Assembly: GCA_900169235.1 (NCBI GenBank)
Contig: FWCC01000174.1
Coordinates: 186,001 to 250,000 of the forward strand
Length of the DNA: 64,000 nucleotides
Origin: Zarea fungicola
Taxonomy: Eukaryota; Ascomycota; Sordariomycetes; Hypocreales; Cordycipitaceae
Direction of reading: 5' to 3'
A model generated the notes under the pieces. The model did no database searches, was not told the origin of the DNA, and saw nothing but the letters and a program-made list of their open reading frames with translations. A program made the position numbers and the translations under genes. Each line of letters opens with the position of its first letter. Position 1 is the first letter of the stretch. Shown here piece by piece: positions 11,747-22,608 of this stretch.

Positions 11747-13691
11747 TTATTTCACATGCACCTCAATCGTATCCATATCATCAATATCCGCATCCATCAT
11801 CGTCGCACCCTCCTCCAGCTGCATGCCGTCAAACCACAGCCCAATCGTGGCCCCCTCCGCCACGGGCCTCTGCGCCCGAAACGCCGCGACGAGCGTCTCC
11901 GTCGTCGTCTCGGCAATCACCTTTAGCTTCACGGGCTCCATGTCCCTCGACTTGAGAATGACGCGCATCTTGGCCGCCTCCTGCTGCTGCCGTTGCTGCT
12001 GCTCGCCATCCGAGCCAGCCATTGTCGACGTTGTAGCTGTTCCCTGCGTGCCACCGTAGCCACCACCACCAACACCGTCGTCATCGTCGTCGGAAAACTC
12101 CCCAGCGTCCCGCCTCCTCTGCAACTCCTCCTCGCGCGTCATCCTCTCAAACATGGCCGGCGTCCACGCCTGCATCAGCACGCGCGTAGCGGCCTCGTTA
12201 AAGCCGTCGCGCGCGTACAAATGTCGTCCGTCCCCTCCTCTTCCTCCTCCCTCCTCCTCCTCCACCACAATGGCAGACCCGTCCCCGTCCTCGCTCGGAC
12301 GGATCCCCAGGCTCAGCAGCGTCGAGTACATGTACACCTTTTGCTTGCGCCACGTGAGCACCACGTCCTCGTCGCGCTCCAGCAGGCCAGGCCCGCGCAG
12401 GTTGATACTGTGCCGGTACTGCGAGGCGGTCCAGTTGTCGCGCACGATGCGCATCGGGCTGTCGAACCGAAACTTGAAGAGGAGCGGCTTCGTGTTGGGG
12501 ATCTCTGAGCTGACGAGAATGTCAATGCTTTGTGTTTGTTGTTGCTGGGAAGTAGTGGGACTGGGCGATGTGACGACGACGGCGGCGGCGGCGGCAGATG
12601 GTACATTGCTCTGTATGCCGGACGATGATGGTGGTAGCAGTGCCGCCGCCGTGGGGGACTCATCAAACGGTCCTGGTGTCACGCTTGCTGCTGAAAATGG
12701 CCCTTGGTTGTGGCGGGTTTGGAGTAGTCTATCGCGCTGTTCTCGTGCCTTTCGTACGTATTCGGAAAATTCGTCGTCGTCATCATCCTCGGGCGTGTTG
12801 TCGAGGAGGGCGTGCGAGGTGAGGTCCGCTGGAAGTAGCGCCGCCTCGTCGATGCCCTTTCTGGGCCTTGCTGCTATCGCCCCTGTTGCCGCTGGTGCCG
12901 CGCGACCGGCCTCTTCCGTTTCGGAATCAGAGTCCAGGGTGATGACTTGCGAGGAGGCGCTGAATGGTGCGCCGCCAACACGGGCCTGTGACCTTGTGCT
13001 GTATCCCGAGGCGGACGTGCTAGTGTATTGTGGTGAAGTGTTGAACGCGGCCGGCGTGATGGAGCGGTCGGGCGCGAGTGAGCGCATGGCTCGTAGAGTA
13101 GGAGACTCGGGCATGGAGTCGCTGATCTGGTCGACATCCGCGTCTCTGTTCCTGGTGGACGATGCAGATGTCGAAAGCCGTGAGCGTTTTGAGGGTGGTG
13201 GTGTGACAAGGTCCCTTCTTGATTCAACAGTTAGCACCACTTCATCGCAGCGTAGAGCGTCCCATCCCCCCCCGCGTGTAAATTGTAGGCCCTTACCTGC
13301 TGTCCTCCCCCTCCTGGGTTGCCATGATGCCGGCTTTATGCGACGATGGTGTAGAGGCTGACATGACAACATCCTCAGTCTTATGGAGTGAATACTCGTT
13401 ACTGGCAAAAGCCCTTTTGCGCTCTTCTTCTTCCTCCTGCTCCTGCTGTTTCTGCCTTTGTCGGCGCATCCTGCGCTCGTGGTCCGCCTTGACGATGGGT
13501 GCCATCTCCTTTGCCCTGCGGAACAGTGCTAGCGAATCATCGTCGTCGTCGTCGCTGAGCGCAAGGGTCACTGGAGGAGCCTCATCTTCGGTGATGCTTC
13601 TCGCGGTAGGCGTAGGTTTGGCCAGTCCTTTCCGCAGTGCGGTCGGCTTAAAGGGCAGCTTCTTCTTTGTCGGCGCGGTTGGTTCCGACAT
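11747..13691 (-). CDS. Rad60/Esc2/NIP45-like protein with SUMO-like domains
   Basis: Two exons on the minus strand, 13297-13691 and 11747-13217, giving about 621 aa. The C-terminal 75 residues form a ubiquitin-like fold of the Rad60-SLD type (from PVKLKVIAETTTETLV to the terminal DTIEVHVK, with GLWFDGMQLEEG). A second related domain lies before it, around QSIDILVSSEIPN to VVLTWRKQKVYMY. Two SUMO-like domains behind a long acidic and basic disordered N-terminus (DDDDDD run, Glu/Arg/Gln helix) is the plan of Rad60 and Esc2, which act with Smc5/6 and the SUMO pathway in recombination repair. The intron acceptor has two AG choices three bases apart, so the protein may differ by one residue. The family is inferred from domain layout. 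Confidence 0.78.
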
Positions 13692-14223
13692 GGTGGCGCG
13701 TGTGCAGGAATATTTTGGATTACAAGGATGGCATGGAAGTAGTAATGCTAGAAAGGAAAGACCAAGAAAATCCTCTACAGAAAATGTAATGAGAAGCCAT
13801 AGCCCGGTGAGGCAAATTTTCTGATGGCGCACTCTGTCAGTTTAAATCAAAAGTAAACACAGACTGAAAGAGATCTAACACGGGTTGCTTTGTAGATCGC
13901 GAGCCAACAAAGTGCCTAGACTCACTGGGGAGAACAAGCGGGGTCTTGGCCGGAGGTACCCAGTACCTGGTGCCAATATGTGGGTGACCTTGTACCGGGT
14001 GCAAAGTTTAGGCACCAGGGTGGTGTGAGCGGCACCACACAAAGAATCCTGGAATCCACTTCAACCTTGTCTCTTGCAAACTGTAACGCGCCAGAATCGG
14101 GCTGATTCGCATCCCAGCTCTACTCTCACAACACCATCATATAGTGTACCTTCAACCCACAAGGCACACCATTATTCCGCATATACATTGATCTACCCTC
14201 TCTCACATACCCATCAGTCCACC
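13692..14223. promoter_or_regulatory. Divergent promoter, Rad60-like / LSM6
   Basis: A 530-bp spacer between divergent starts. No coding signal was seen. It contains repeated GGTACC/GGTGCC-like words around 13955-14030. Both promoters must lie here. Confidence 0.5.
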
Positions 14224-14634
14224 ATGGAAAACGGAGGACCCGCTCAGGGCGAGGGCAAGGACCCTTCAAGCTTTCTCAGTGACATTATTGGCAACCCTGT
14301 TATTGTGAAGCTCAACTCGGGCGTAGTATACAAGGGTAAGAAAATGACCCTGATTTACTCATTTTTGGCCTTCTTTTGCGGTTCCGCCACAATGTGGTGA
14401 TGCAGCAGTGACATGGTAGAAACCCACTAACTCCGTTTAGGTGAGCTGCAGTCCGTCGACGGTTACATGAACATTGCTCTGGAAAAGACACAAGAGTATG
14501 TTAATGGCGTCAAAAGGAGAGAATATGGTGACGCTTTCGTGCGTGGAAACAATGGTAAGCTTTGCCTGCAGATAAAAACACCATGCACCTACTAATGGCA
14601 CTTTGCAGTCATGTATATTTCAGCAGACTCATGA
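14224..14634 (+). CDS. LSM6: U6 snRNA-associated Sm-like protein LSm6
   Basis: Subunit of the LSm ring that binds the 3' end of U6 snRNA (LSm2-8, nucleus) and takes part in mRNA decay (LSm1-7, cytoplasm). Three exons: 14224-14335, 14441-14554 and 14609-14634, giving 83 aa. Sm1 motif: IIGNPVIVKLNSGVVYKGELQ with DGYMNIALE. Sm2 motif: FVRGNNVMYIS. The last exon is only 26 nt and completes the Sm2 strand. Its stop lies 78 bp from the stop of the convergent methyltransferase, so the two 3' UTRs probably overlap. Confidence 0.95.
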
Positions 14635-14712
14635 ATGATGAATACAAAATAAATACCCTCCTGTTGAGCACAATCGCTCTGGTGAATCTATGCAATTATG
14701 GAAGGCAAATAG

Positions 14713-15688
14713 CTATAGGCGTGATGTCCATGCGTAAAAGGTATGGCCATGGATCGCAATCTCCCCTTTACTGTTCCATTCGCCATCTCCCTCGTTGATG
14801 GCCTTGCTCAACTTGGCGAAAAACACTTCACGGTCGACCCCTTTAAGAATCGAAACCTGGCTTAGCGTGTTGATACGATTACAGATGGCCTCGGGAGTGA
14901 GCCACAGCTTGAACGGCACTGTGGCAGTTTCGATTGGGGTCGAGAATAATGGCGAAGCGCTGGTGGCCTGCTCCTCGAATATCTGCTGCCACTTCGCATC
15001 CCGGAAGCGGTTCGGGCCCATATCCGGCAGTTGAAGGATTTGCTGCTTGGCGGAATCCTCCCACGCAGTCGATGTTGTCCACGATGCCGGTTGGTTATCT
15101 TGAGCTTGTCAGCGTCCATCAACCGCGACATAAGCTGGGCGTGTACACACAATTTTCAATGTTCCACACCAGTGCAAGTTTGCCACCAGGCTTCAAGACT
15201 CGTCGAAATTCTGCCAGCGCTTCATCATTATCAAACCTTTTATGGTGTCAGATTTTATGCCACTGTATCAAGACTCTGCTCTTACCAGTGGAAAGCCTGT
15301 TTCTCATGATTAGTAACTTATCCCTCTTGTGGCGACATTGACTTACCTGCGCAACGGTGATGGCATCTGCCCACGCATCAGGTAGGCTAATACTGGTGGC
15401 TAGACCATCAACCACCTTGATATCAAGTTTCTTGCCTAAAAGTGTGGTACGCATTGAATCAACGGGCTCGACGGCGACTATTTCGAACTGCTCTTCTTGG
15501 CCCGCGAGAACTTCGGTAAACTTTCCTGTCCCTGCAGCGACATCTACAACGCGTGCATTTTTCTTTCCAGCCAGACCGATATTCTGGAGGATTGCAGCAA
15601 GGATTTCTGGTCGATAGGATGGCCTGTATGCATCGTAGGCATCTGCATCCTTGAAGCTAGTGGCGGCGTCGCTGACAAAGTTCTGCAT
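14713..15688 (-). CDS. SAM-dependent methyltransferase (class I)
   Basis: Four exons on the minus strand: 15347-15688, 15286-15296 (11 nt), 15151-15236 and 14713-15098, giving 274 aa. Motif I for S-adenosylmethionine binding is VVDVAAGTGKFTEVL. AVEPVDSMR follows as the acidic end of strand 2, then DAWADAITVAQAFHW and RRVLKPGGKLALVWN, which are the post-I motifs of the methyltransferase-11/25 group. The AFHW motif is partly encoded by the 11-nt micro-exon; without it the motif and frame are lost. The N-terminus (FVSDAATSFKDADAYDAYRPSYR) is typical of fungal small-molecule methyltransferases related to yeast Crg1/Tmt1-like enzymes. The substrate is unknown. The third intron donor (T|GTGTGT) is less standard but gives an intact frame. 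Confidence 0.85.
15286..15296 (-). other. 11-nt micro-exon of the methyltransferase gene
   Basis: The sequence GCTTTCCACTG is flanked on the minus strand by ...gaaacag upstream and gtaagag downstream. It encodes Ala-Phe-His and the first two bases of Trp, completing the conserved AFHW motif. The flanking introns are 50 and 49 bp. Confidence 0.8.
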
Positions 15689-16027
15689 TGTCTTTGTTTT
15701 ACACGAGTAGGGAGATGGATAATGAGTGTAGATAGAGACGATATTCGTTGCAGAGGTAAATGAGATGGTTTAAATTTTATTTTATAAATCGACTGGCGAG
15801 AGTCTCGTCAACTTGAACCGATATTCCCGATGGTTGCTTTCGGCTCCGAACTGAAATGGGATATGATGGTAGGCGAGGTGCGACGGCACATCTCCACTTT
15901 GCCGATTACGGTTCTTGTGACTGGAACCAGCGCAGCCAATGATTTTCTGCCCATTATGAGAAATGAATCCACCGATATTTGCTCATCAAGACAAGGGCAA
16001 GTCTGAAAACTGGCCATTGCTGTCACC
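15689..16027. other. Short spacer
   Basis: Spacer between two minus-strand genes. It should hold the methyltransferase promoter and the 3' UTR of the membrane-protein gene. No coding signal was recognised. Confidence 0.5.
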
Positions 16028-16940
16028 TTATTGCGATTTTCTAGGCCGTGGTTTCTGCAACCTGTTTGATGTACATGCCGATTGTGACTCGCTTGGCAAG
16101 AGTTGCCGTAGCCTATTGCGAGGTGGACCGTGGAGTTCAAAGGCTGGCAGTGATTCAAAGTCGGTAGCAGTCAAATTTGCCTTGGTGTTTGCAAGGTCCT
16201 TTGTGGCTGCAGTGGCTTCTGATATAGGATCCGCCAAATCTGCCAAGACCGGGTTGGCGACTGCCAGAGATGCATTGCTTGCCGATTGTACATCAACCCC
16301 AGAGCCTTGTAACCCAGACCTTTTTGTCTTGGAAAAGTCATACCGCCCGGCCAATGTTGAGCTTGGAACCAAATTGGTGGTGTCTCGCTCGTCATATACC
16401 GTCGACTCAGTGGCATGTTGACCTAACAGAGCAGAGCGGCTCGAGACGTTTCCTGATTCAATGGTTCGCCCAGCGCCAATGCTTGCCTGGGTATGACTAC
16501 TTGGCGAGATGTTGTGCGTTGACGAAGTACCTTGGGGACACTGGGCAGCGTAGTCTGCAGATCCCTCATCAAACACAGTGGCGGAAGAAGCACGCTTGCT
16601 TGGCGCTGGTGTATTAGACCGAGATATCCAGATCCCATCCACCTCTATCCCGCTTTCTATAGCGCGAGAGCCGAAGGGAATATCGTTTATTTGTGGAATC
16701 ATGATGCCAGATCTTTGCATTTCGGATATTCTCGCGCGTTTCTCTTCGTCCAGCACCTCGTAGCGACGCAGTATTCGAGTTGTCCGCCATAGATTGAAGA
16801 ATGCAACGGCGAAGACAATGGTAATTAGACATGCAAGAATCTATTTTGCGCCGTTAGCTATGGTAAAAGACGCGAGGGGCAAACGGTTGACTAACGAAGC
16901 TCATATCCTGCCATAGCTCCCACCCAACGAAGAAGGCCAT
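16028..16940 (-). CDS. Conserved fungal single-pass membrane protein of unknown function
   Basis: Two exons on the minus strand, 16896-16940 and 16028-16840, giving 285 aa. The 45-nt first exon encodes MAFFVGWELWQDMSF and joins to a hydrophobic stretch (ILACLITIVFAVAFFNLW), making a single N-terminal membrane anchor. A basic RTTRILRRYE segment and a conserved-looking DEEKRARISEMQRSGI...DIPFGSRAIESG...VDGIWISR block follow. From about residue 85 to the end the chain is Ser/Thr/Ala-rich and probably disordered. I recall this N-terminal pattern from uncharacterised proteins of other filamentous ascomycetes but know no function. The start is supported by the exon-1 join, since the hydrophobic segment would otherwise lack its lead. 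Confidence 0.68.
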
Positions 16941-19077
16941 GGTAACAGAGATGGTTTCGGGATTTCTCTCAGTATTTAGCTTGGTATAAAACAATCAAGA
17001 ATCCAACATGAAATTCAGCCAATGCTATAGTTACGGAGGCGGTTGAGGAAAAAGTCAAACACGACGTTTTGAACCGAAGGAAGGAGCGGCGCGGTTCGTA
17101 CTTTCCGTGACACCGTGACGGCTACGATGCCTGCAAACAGGGCAGTGCAGTGATCCAACGGAACATGTGTGCATGAACACATGCTGTACGTTACTTTAGA
17201 GACGAATCAAGCGTTTGTGTTCCTTGACTACGAAATGTAGATACGAGGACTAATTTTAACTGGACAATTGCAGTGAATATTGGCGGTAAACGGATAGCAG
17301 ACAATTTGGAAGCGGCGGGTGCGGACATTAACAGTTGCACAGAAATACTGAATACTGAATACGCGATAAAGCTATTGAGAGATGGGCCTCGGTTGGACAC
17401 GGGATACTTTATCAGTATTGGCATATACTGGCCGTCCGTGATGTATGTTTTAGAGTGCCACGCATAGTAAAGTATTATCTGGCGTCTCTGATATGGTTCT
17501 GACATATTGCTCGAGATATACCAACTATAGTAATTGCACCAGCATAACTGGACCATGGTGTTATTACGCAGTGGCCAGTTTCTAGAGGGAATAAATAAGT
17601 ATGAAGATGAGCGATCGTTGGTGGCTTCTGCTGTACTGCATAATGTCGTCATGGGGCTTGTAGATTAGATAGGCTTGTGGTGAGTTGGTGAGTTCATAAG
17701 AAGCGGGTTCAGCGCACTTGCTTTATTCGAGTATCGAACAGTGATGAACGGAACGTGGTATGGGTTAGTACCTAGTTTCAAACGCCGGAGCCCTGAAAAC
17801 GCCGATCTACGCGTATTCGCAAAAGCGAGCCATTGTATCGGTCGGGAGAGGTTGTCAGATGACGCTTCTAAATTCATGAAGCGGTTCATACCCAAGCAAC
17901 CTAAAGAGACTCGTCTTGATACGAAAATAAAGGAGTAGGTGCTTATTGAATATAATATTGACAATAGATCCATCACTGACGGCTATTAGTGCAAGGTCGT
18001 GGCCGAAAACGGCATGGTAAATGTGGACGGTGAGAGATTGTCACTGAGTAGAACCGTAAAAGTGATTTGTATGCTCGTCGGCGAGTCCGGGAGCGGGAGC
18101 CGGGAATAGTGAAGACTGAAAACCTTAACTCAAGAGAACAAAGGGCGACTCGAACAAAAGATCCAACAGTATTTTGTTGCAGTATGGCCCGCAAAATGAT
18201 GAAGCCTCGAGTCATATGGAGCGAGTAGAAAGTAATCAGTACTGATGGTGCCGTAGAGTTGGTTACTTTGGAATCATCGTATTCGGATCCGACCGGAAAA
18301 GGTGGTGCCGTCAGCTGGCACCCTGCATTTGATGAACTGCATAGCAGCGAGCAGGTACAAAGGCAGGCCAGCCTGGGCAGTAATTAAAGTCAACCACTCC
18401 GCATCTCGATGGTTCAATGAGTACCGTTACAATGCAGCCACTGACGTTTTTCAACAGAGGTTTTCTCTTGATGAGCGGGCTTTGGGTAACGGGCTGCTTA
18501 GCGACTAGTCGTAGTGGTTATTAGCAGGAGTACCGAGGCTTGTTCCCTGGAAATAGCGGACACTGGCGCTGTCACTTCCAAGCTGCGCATTTTCTACCGG
18601 ACTTTTAGTGTACTTAATCTAGCGAGGTCTCTAGCAGCTTAGGTGCATCTGCTAGTGTATGGATAGTGCTGATCACTACCTGAATTTTTCAGGGCGGCAA
18701 GGCGGCTTTTGTTTGTCCGCCCGTCTCACCAGCACGCTCACCAGCACGTTTGGAAGGCACTAACTAACAGCCAAGTTGCCAAGGTTTGTAGAGGCGCCTC
18801 CCTCCCCGCCCGCCCCAGCATGACAATGGTTCAGCAAAACGCCGTCCTCTCGTTGCATTCCTTTGCTGCAATTCTTTTCCACAAACAGTCCCAGTCGCAT
18901 TTTTTTCAGTAATCGTATTTCTTTGTCGTTTGTATTTTTCCCCGTCCTTTTTTGCACACTTGTTATCGAGTAAACATCGAATCGATCCGGTACTTGCTCG
19001 CAGACTTCTGATTTGCGAAGTTGGACGTATCGTTCTACAATATCGACGTCATACTCGACCCGTTTCCCTCGATAACC
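16941..19077. other. Gene-poor intergenic stretch
   Basis: A 2.1-kb region between divergent genes. Open frames are at most 153 codons and not family-like, and base composition is not obviously AT-biased. No transposon termini, tRNA or repeat was recognised. The last 400 bp, pyrimidine-rich and with CACCAGCACG repeated near 18728-18751, probably form the promoter and 5' UTR of the next gene. Confidence 0.5.
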
Positions 19078-20065
19078 ATGCCAATCCGGAACCCATTCGC
19101 ACGACGCCCCGAGGTCGTCATCACCAACGACGAGAATCTACGCCCCGGGCAAGAAAATCAGCATCCTGGCTTCGAGCGAGTAGATACAGTAGGCTCCAAG
19201 GCATCTTCGGCTCTGAGCATCCGTAGCCACAAAAGCCAGGACAATGGCGAATACAAGATGAGCGGTATGTGCAGACCTTTCCGCCAGAAAGGGGTGGTCG
19301 TGATCATTGGTAGAATCTGCAATAGCGACGCCCGATTAAATCCACTCTTTTCAGAATTGCATTGCAGGTCCTTCCATACACTGGACAAGGTTGCGCCGAG
19401 ACATCAATTGCTGACTTGACATGTACGAGAATAGTCGTTAATGACAGTGGCGTCTACCTACCTGTAAGTAACGAGCCTGCCATGTGCCAGCCCAAACCTG
19501 CTCGAGGCTAACTTGTGACAGCCATCACCAACCGAAGAAAAGGGCCAGCACTGGCCAAAGAGACATTTGTCTTCACGCGCATCTACAGATACACGTAGCA
19601 GCTTTGGCGATATTGAACCCTTTTCCATCTCTCGAGAATCATTTGACTCATATAGACGGTCCTTTGTGTGTTATTCTACCGCTGCCTCCCAAGTGGCCGT
19701 GAGCTGACATATGACAGGACATTACTGCGCGATCTCCCGTCAAGTACAGCGAGGCCCCCGTCCGACAGAGCCTTGACTCTGCCCGATTTCCTCGCCAAGT
19801 GCGTTCTGTTCACCGCACCATGGAGCGACAACCGGCTACGCCAGAGGAAAGTTTCGAGGACGTTGGACTGGACGACGGGAAGCAGCAGCCCCGCAAACGC
19901 GGATTCTTTGCCAAATTGACAGATGGCCAGGACAAAGACTCGTCCGCCCCCTCAACTATGCCCCGATTTCTCATGGGTGGCCGAAAGCGAGGGCAAAGCG
20001 GCCAAGGCGCCGAACTGGGCAGTGTTGACCATGTCAGAACTCCTGCGACTGGTGAGGTGCACTGA
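19078..20065 (+). CDS. Conserved ascomycete protein of unknown function, Ser/Arg-rich
   Basis: Four exons: 19078-19264, 19435-19463 (29 nt), 19522-19665 and 19718-20065, giving 235 aa. No enzyme motif is visible. The N-terminus reads MPIRNPFARRPEVVI, followed by GFERVDTVGSKASSALSIRS, then SGVYLPPSPTEEKG, then a Ser/Arg stretch (SSRASTDTRSSFGDIE, SFDSYRRSF) with many possible phosphorylation sites. The C-terminus has a PRKRGFFAKL basic-hydrophobic patch and ends in Gly/Arg-rich sequence. The protein appears fully disordered. All three junctions keep the frame and join conserved-looking words, which argues for a real gene. I recognise it only as the type of small hypothetical protein found across filamentous ascomycetes. 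Confidence 0.65.
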
Positions 20066-21316
20066 CGGTACTTTGCTCTGTTGCGAAAGACAAGCGCGAA
20101 TTCTATTCTTTATATTTAATTATTGGTGAAAATTGTCTGGTATTTATTGGCGTTTGGGATGGGATTGCACCAAGGCAAACATGCCGATTGGAAGGATGTA
20201 ATGCATTGCTGGCACACTCGTTTGCATGCGGAGTATTGCAGGCGGCGATGGACGGATCGGCTGCCTCGGAAAGCATGGGTTTATGTGGGCACTTGCTACT
20301 TGACGAGAATTATAGTACTGTATTATGATAATGCGAATGTTGAAATGCCCGAGATAAACCCGCCGCACTCTGTGGTCAAAGCCAGCCCACGTCTTGGAGC
20401 GGCCTGACGATGCCGCCCTTGGTGGCACAAGTTGGGCATTCATCGCGATGAATTAATGCCCTTGCTAGCTATTTGTGCCTCACTGCCACCCCGCAGTTGC
20501 AAGCACTTGGCAGAAAGGACACCCAAGTACTACGTCGACCCTCCCACCTCCATGTAGCATGTAAGAAGATTTGAAAGCATTGGAGCGATGACGGACGGAG
20601 TGAACAGATAAAGACGGATACAAGCCCGTCCCGGCCTGAAACCGGGCCGCCCGCCGAGCTACCATCCTGTCTACCATCCTACCCTCTATTGTGCTGGAGG
20701 ATGGCTGATGCAAGTCGTTACCAATTCAAGTCGGAAGACGTATTATTCTCGAAATCCCCCGTCTTCGCAAACTCCTGCCAGTGTGAGCTCGTCCCCTCCT
20801 CGGCCCCCGCTGAGCCCATGGATACAATTTTAGTCAGTGGCACCGTGGACGAGCATCTTTGATTAGGTTTGGCGGGCTGCCGCTCCGAACACAAAAGGCA
20901 TGCTACCGTGGGGGTCTAATGTGACAAATTTGGCTTTTTGTACGGCGTCTGATTGCTCGGCTTGACTCGTGTGGGTGTGGGTGGTGGTGGCCGGTGACGC
21001 TATCGGAGTAGACAAATGGAGAGGCGGCAAAGCTTGCCATTGCCCAAAATAAGGCGCATGGTGACAATCACGCCCTATTTGTACAAGAGGGGCAATTTGT
21101 ACATGTCGTGACATTTTTTGTAAATCATCTTTATATCAAGCTTTTCTCTGGTAGCATTTTCACTATTCTGGTTTTCGCCTGATTTCAACCTTTGGCTAGA
21201 CAAACCCCGCGCCCAAGAACACCAAAGCCGGGCCTGTACATGAGCTACTGTGATAGCTTTCCATCAACTTGCCGTTCTACTCGAGACCAACGGAATCTCC
21301 TCGTCATAGCATCGAA
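20066..21316. other. Intergenic region upstream of PLP enzyme
   Basis: A 1.25-kb spacer between two plus-strand genes. Open frames below 100 codons look spurious. A CA/TG-rich patch lies near 20970-21000. No RNA gene or repeat was recognised. Confidence 0.5.
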
Positions 21317-22608
21317 ATGAGTGACAAGAAGCAAGAAGACTCCGGCCTGTCGCTGGCCTCGCGCCTCATCCACGCAGATGATGGCATTTCCACGCACCGC
21401 GCCGTCGCACCGGCCATGCATGTTAGCACAACCTTTCGATATAACAACGACCCAGAAGCACTTCAGCCAGAGGTTTTCACAGATGCAAGTACTACCAGCA
21501 TGACCAAAGGCTTCACAAACCGTGTAAATATCACTCAACCTAACCTGCTATACAGCCATTGGCCCCCCAAGACTCGCACGTCTACTCGCGACACACAAAC
21601 CCCAACACCACCCGCCTCGAGGCTCTGTTGACGTCTGCCCTCGGCGGCAAGGCCATCACATACGCCTCTGGTCTCTCCGCCTTCCACATGATGCTCGTGC
21701 GCATCAACCCCAAGAGCATTGCCATTGGCCAGGGATACCATGGCTGTCACAACATCATCGACATCCAATCGCGCCTCACAGGGCTCAAGAAGCTCTCCAT
21801 TGACTGCGACCCGTCTGAGCTGCAGCCTGGCGACATCATCCACATCGAGACGCCGCTGAACCCGACGGGCGAGGCCCGCGACCTCCAGTACTACGCCGAC
21901 AAGGCGCACAAGGCGGGAGCCTACCTCACCGTCGACGCCACCTTCGCGCCTCCCCCCTTGCAGAACCCCTTTGCCCACGGCGCCGACGTCGTCATGCACA
22001 GCGGCACAAAGTACATTGGCGGGCACTCGGACATGCTGTGCGGCGTGCTCGCCCTCAGCCCGAAGCTGGCCGCGGACTGGTACGACACGCTCATCTACGA
22101 GCGCATGATCCTGGGCAGCGTCCTGGGCAGCCTGGAAGGGTGGCTCGGCCTGCGCTCCATGCGCACCCTGGAGCTGCGCGTGCTGCGCCAGAGCAAGACG
22201 GCCACGGACCTGGTCGCCTGGTTCGTGTCGCAGCTCGGCGACTCGTCGTCCCCCGTGGGCCAGGTGGTGGAATACGTCAAGCACGCGAGCCTGCAGCCCG
22301 AGGCGGCTGAAGAGGGAAGCTGGCTGCGGAAGCAGATGCCCGGTGGCTACGGCCCCGTGTTTGCGCTGGGACTGAAGAGCGAGGCGCTGGCGAAGCAGCT
22401 GCCGAGCAAGCTGAATCTCTTCCACCACGCGACGAGTCTCGGCGGCGTGGAGAGTCTGATTGAGTGGCGGGCCATGACGGACAAGACGGTGGACAGGAAC
22501 CTACTGCGAGTCAGCATTGGCGTAGAAGGCATCGAGGACATCAAGGCCGACTTTGAGCAGGCCTTTGCAAAGTTGGCTGCTGAGGCTAATACACTGGCGA
22601 TTAGATGA
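21317..22608 (+). CDS. Cys/Met-metabolism PLP-dependent enzyme (cystathionine gamma-synthase/beta-lyase type)
   Basis: PLP enzyme of the trans-sulfuration family, about 402 aa as modelled with exons 21317-21472 and 21556-22608. Family marks are YSRHTNPNTTRLEALL (substrate and PLP entry region), YASGLSAFHMML, ETPLNPTGE, LTVDATFAPPPLQ (Asp near 179 binds the pyridine nitrogen) and MHSGTKYIGGHSD (Lys near 204 forms the Schiff base). The acceptor at 21555 is clear (ctaacctgctatacag), but the in-frame donor at 21473 (GTTTTC) is weak, so the exon-1 end is uncertain. A better-looking donor at 21489 would break the frame. The fungal subgroup includes cystathionine beta-lyase-like and homocysteine synthase-like members; the exact reaction cannot be fixed. 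It sits upstream of a Zn2Cys6 regulator and a Rieske oxygenase. Confidence 0.82.

Noticed and set aside
12153..13361. 402-codon plus-strand frame antisense to the Rad60-like gene
   Set aside because: It is a low-complexity Ser/Arg shadow of GC-rich, repetitive coding sequence. The minus strand carries the conserved SUMO-like domains.
17191..18700. Possible decayed transposon in the gene-poor stretch
   Set aside because: I found no terminal repeats, no transposase or reverse-transcriptase words, and no AT-biased mutation pattern.
21473..21555. Frameshift in the PLP enzyme between exons
   Set aside because: An in-frame GT/AG intron exists (21473-21555), although the donor is weak, so a break is not required.
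21535..22428. 297-codon minus-strand frame antisense to the PLP enzyme
   Set aside because: A shadow frame; the plus strand contains all PLP-site motifs.
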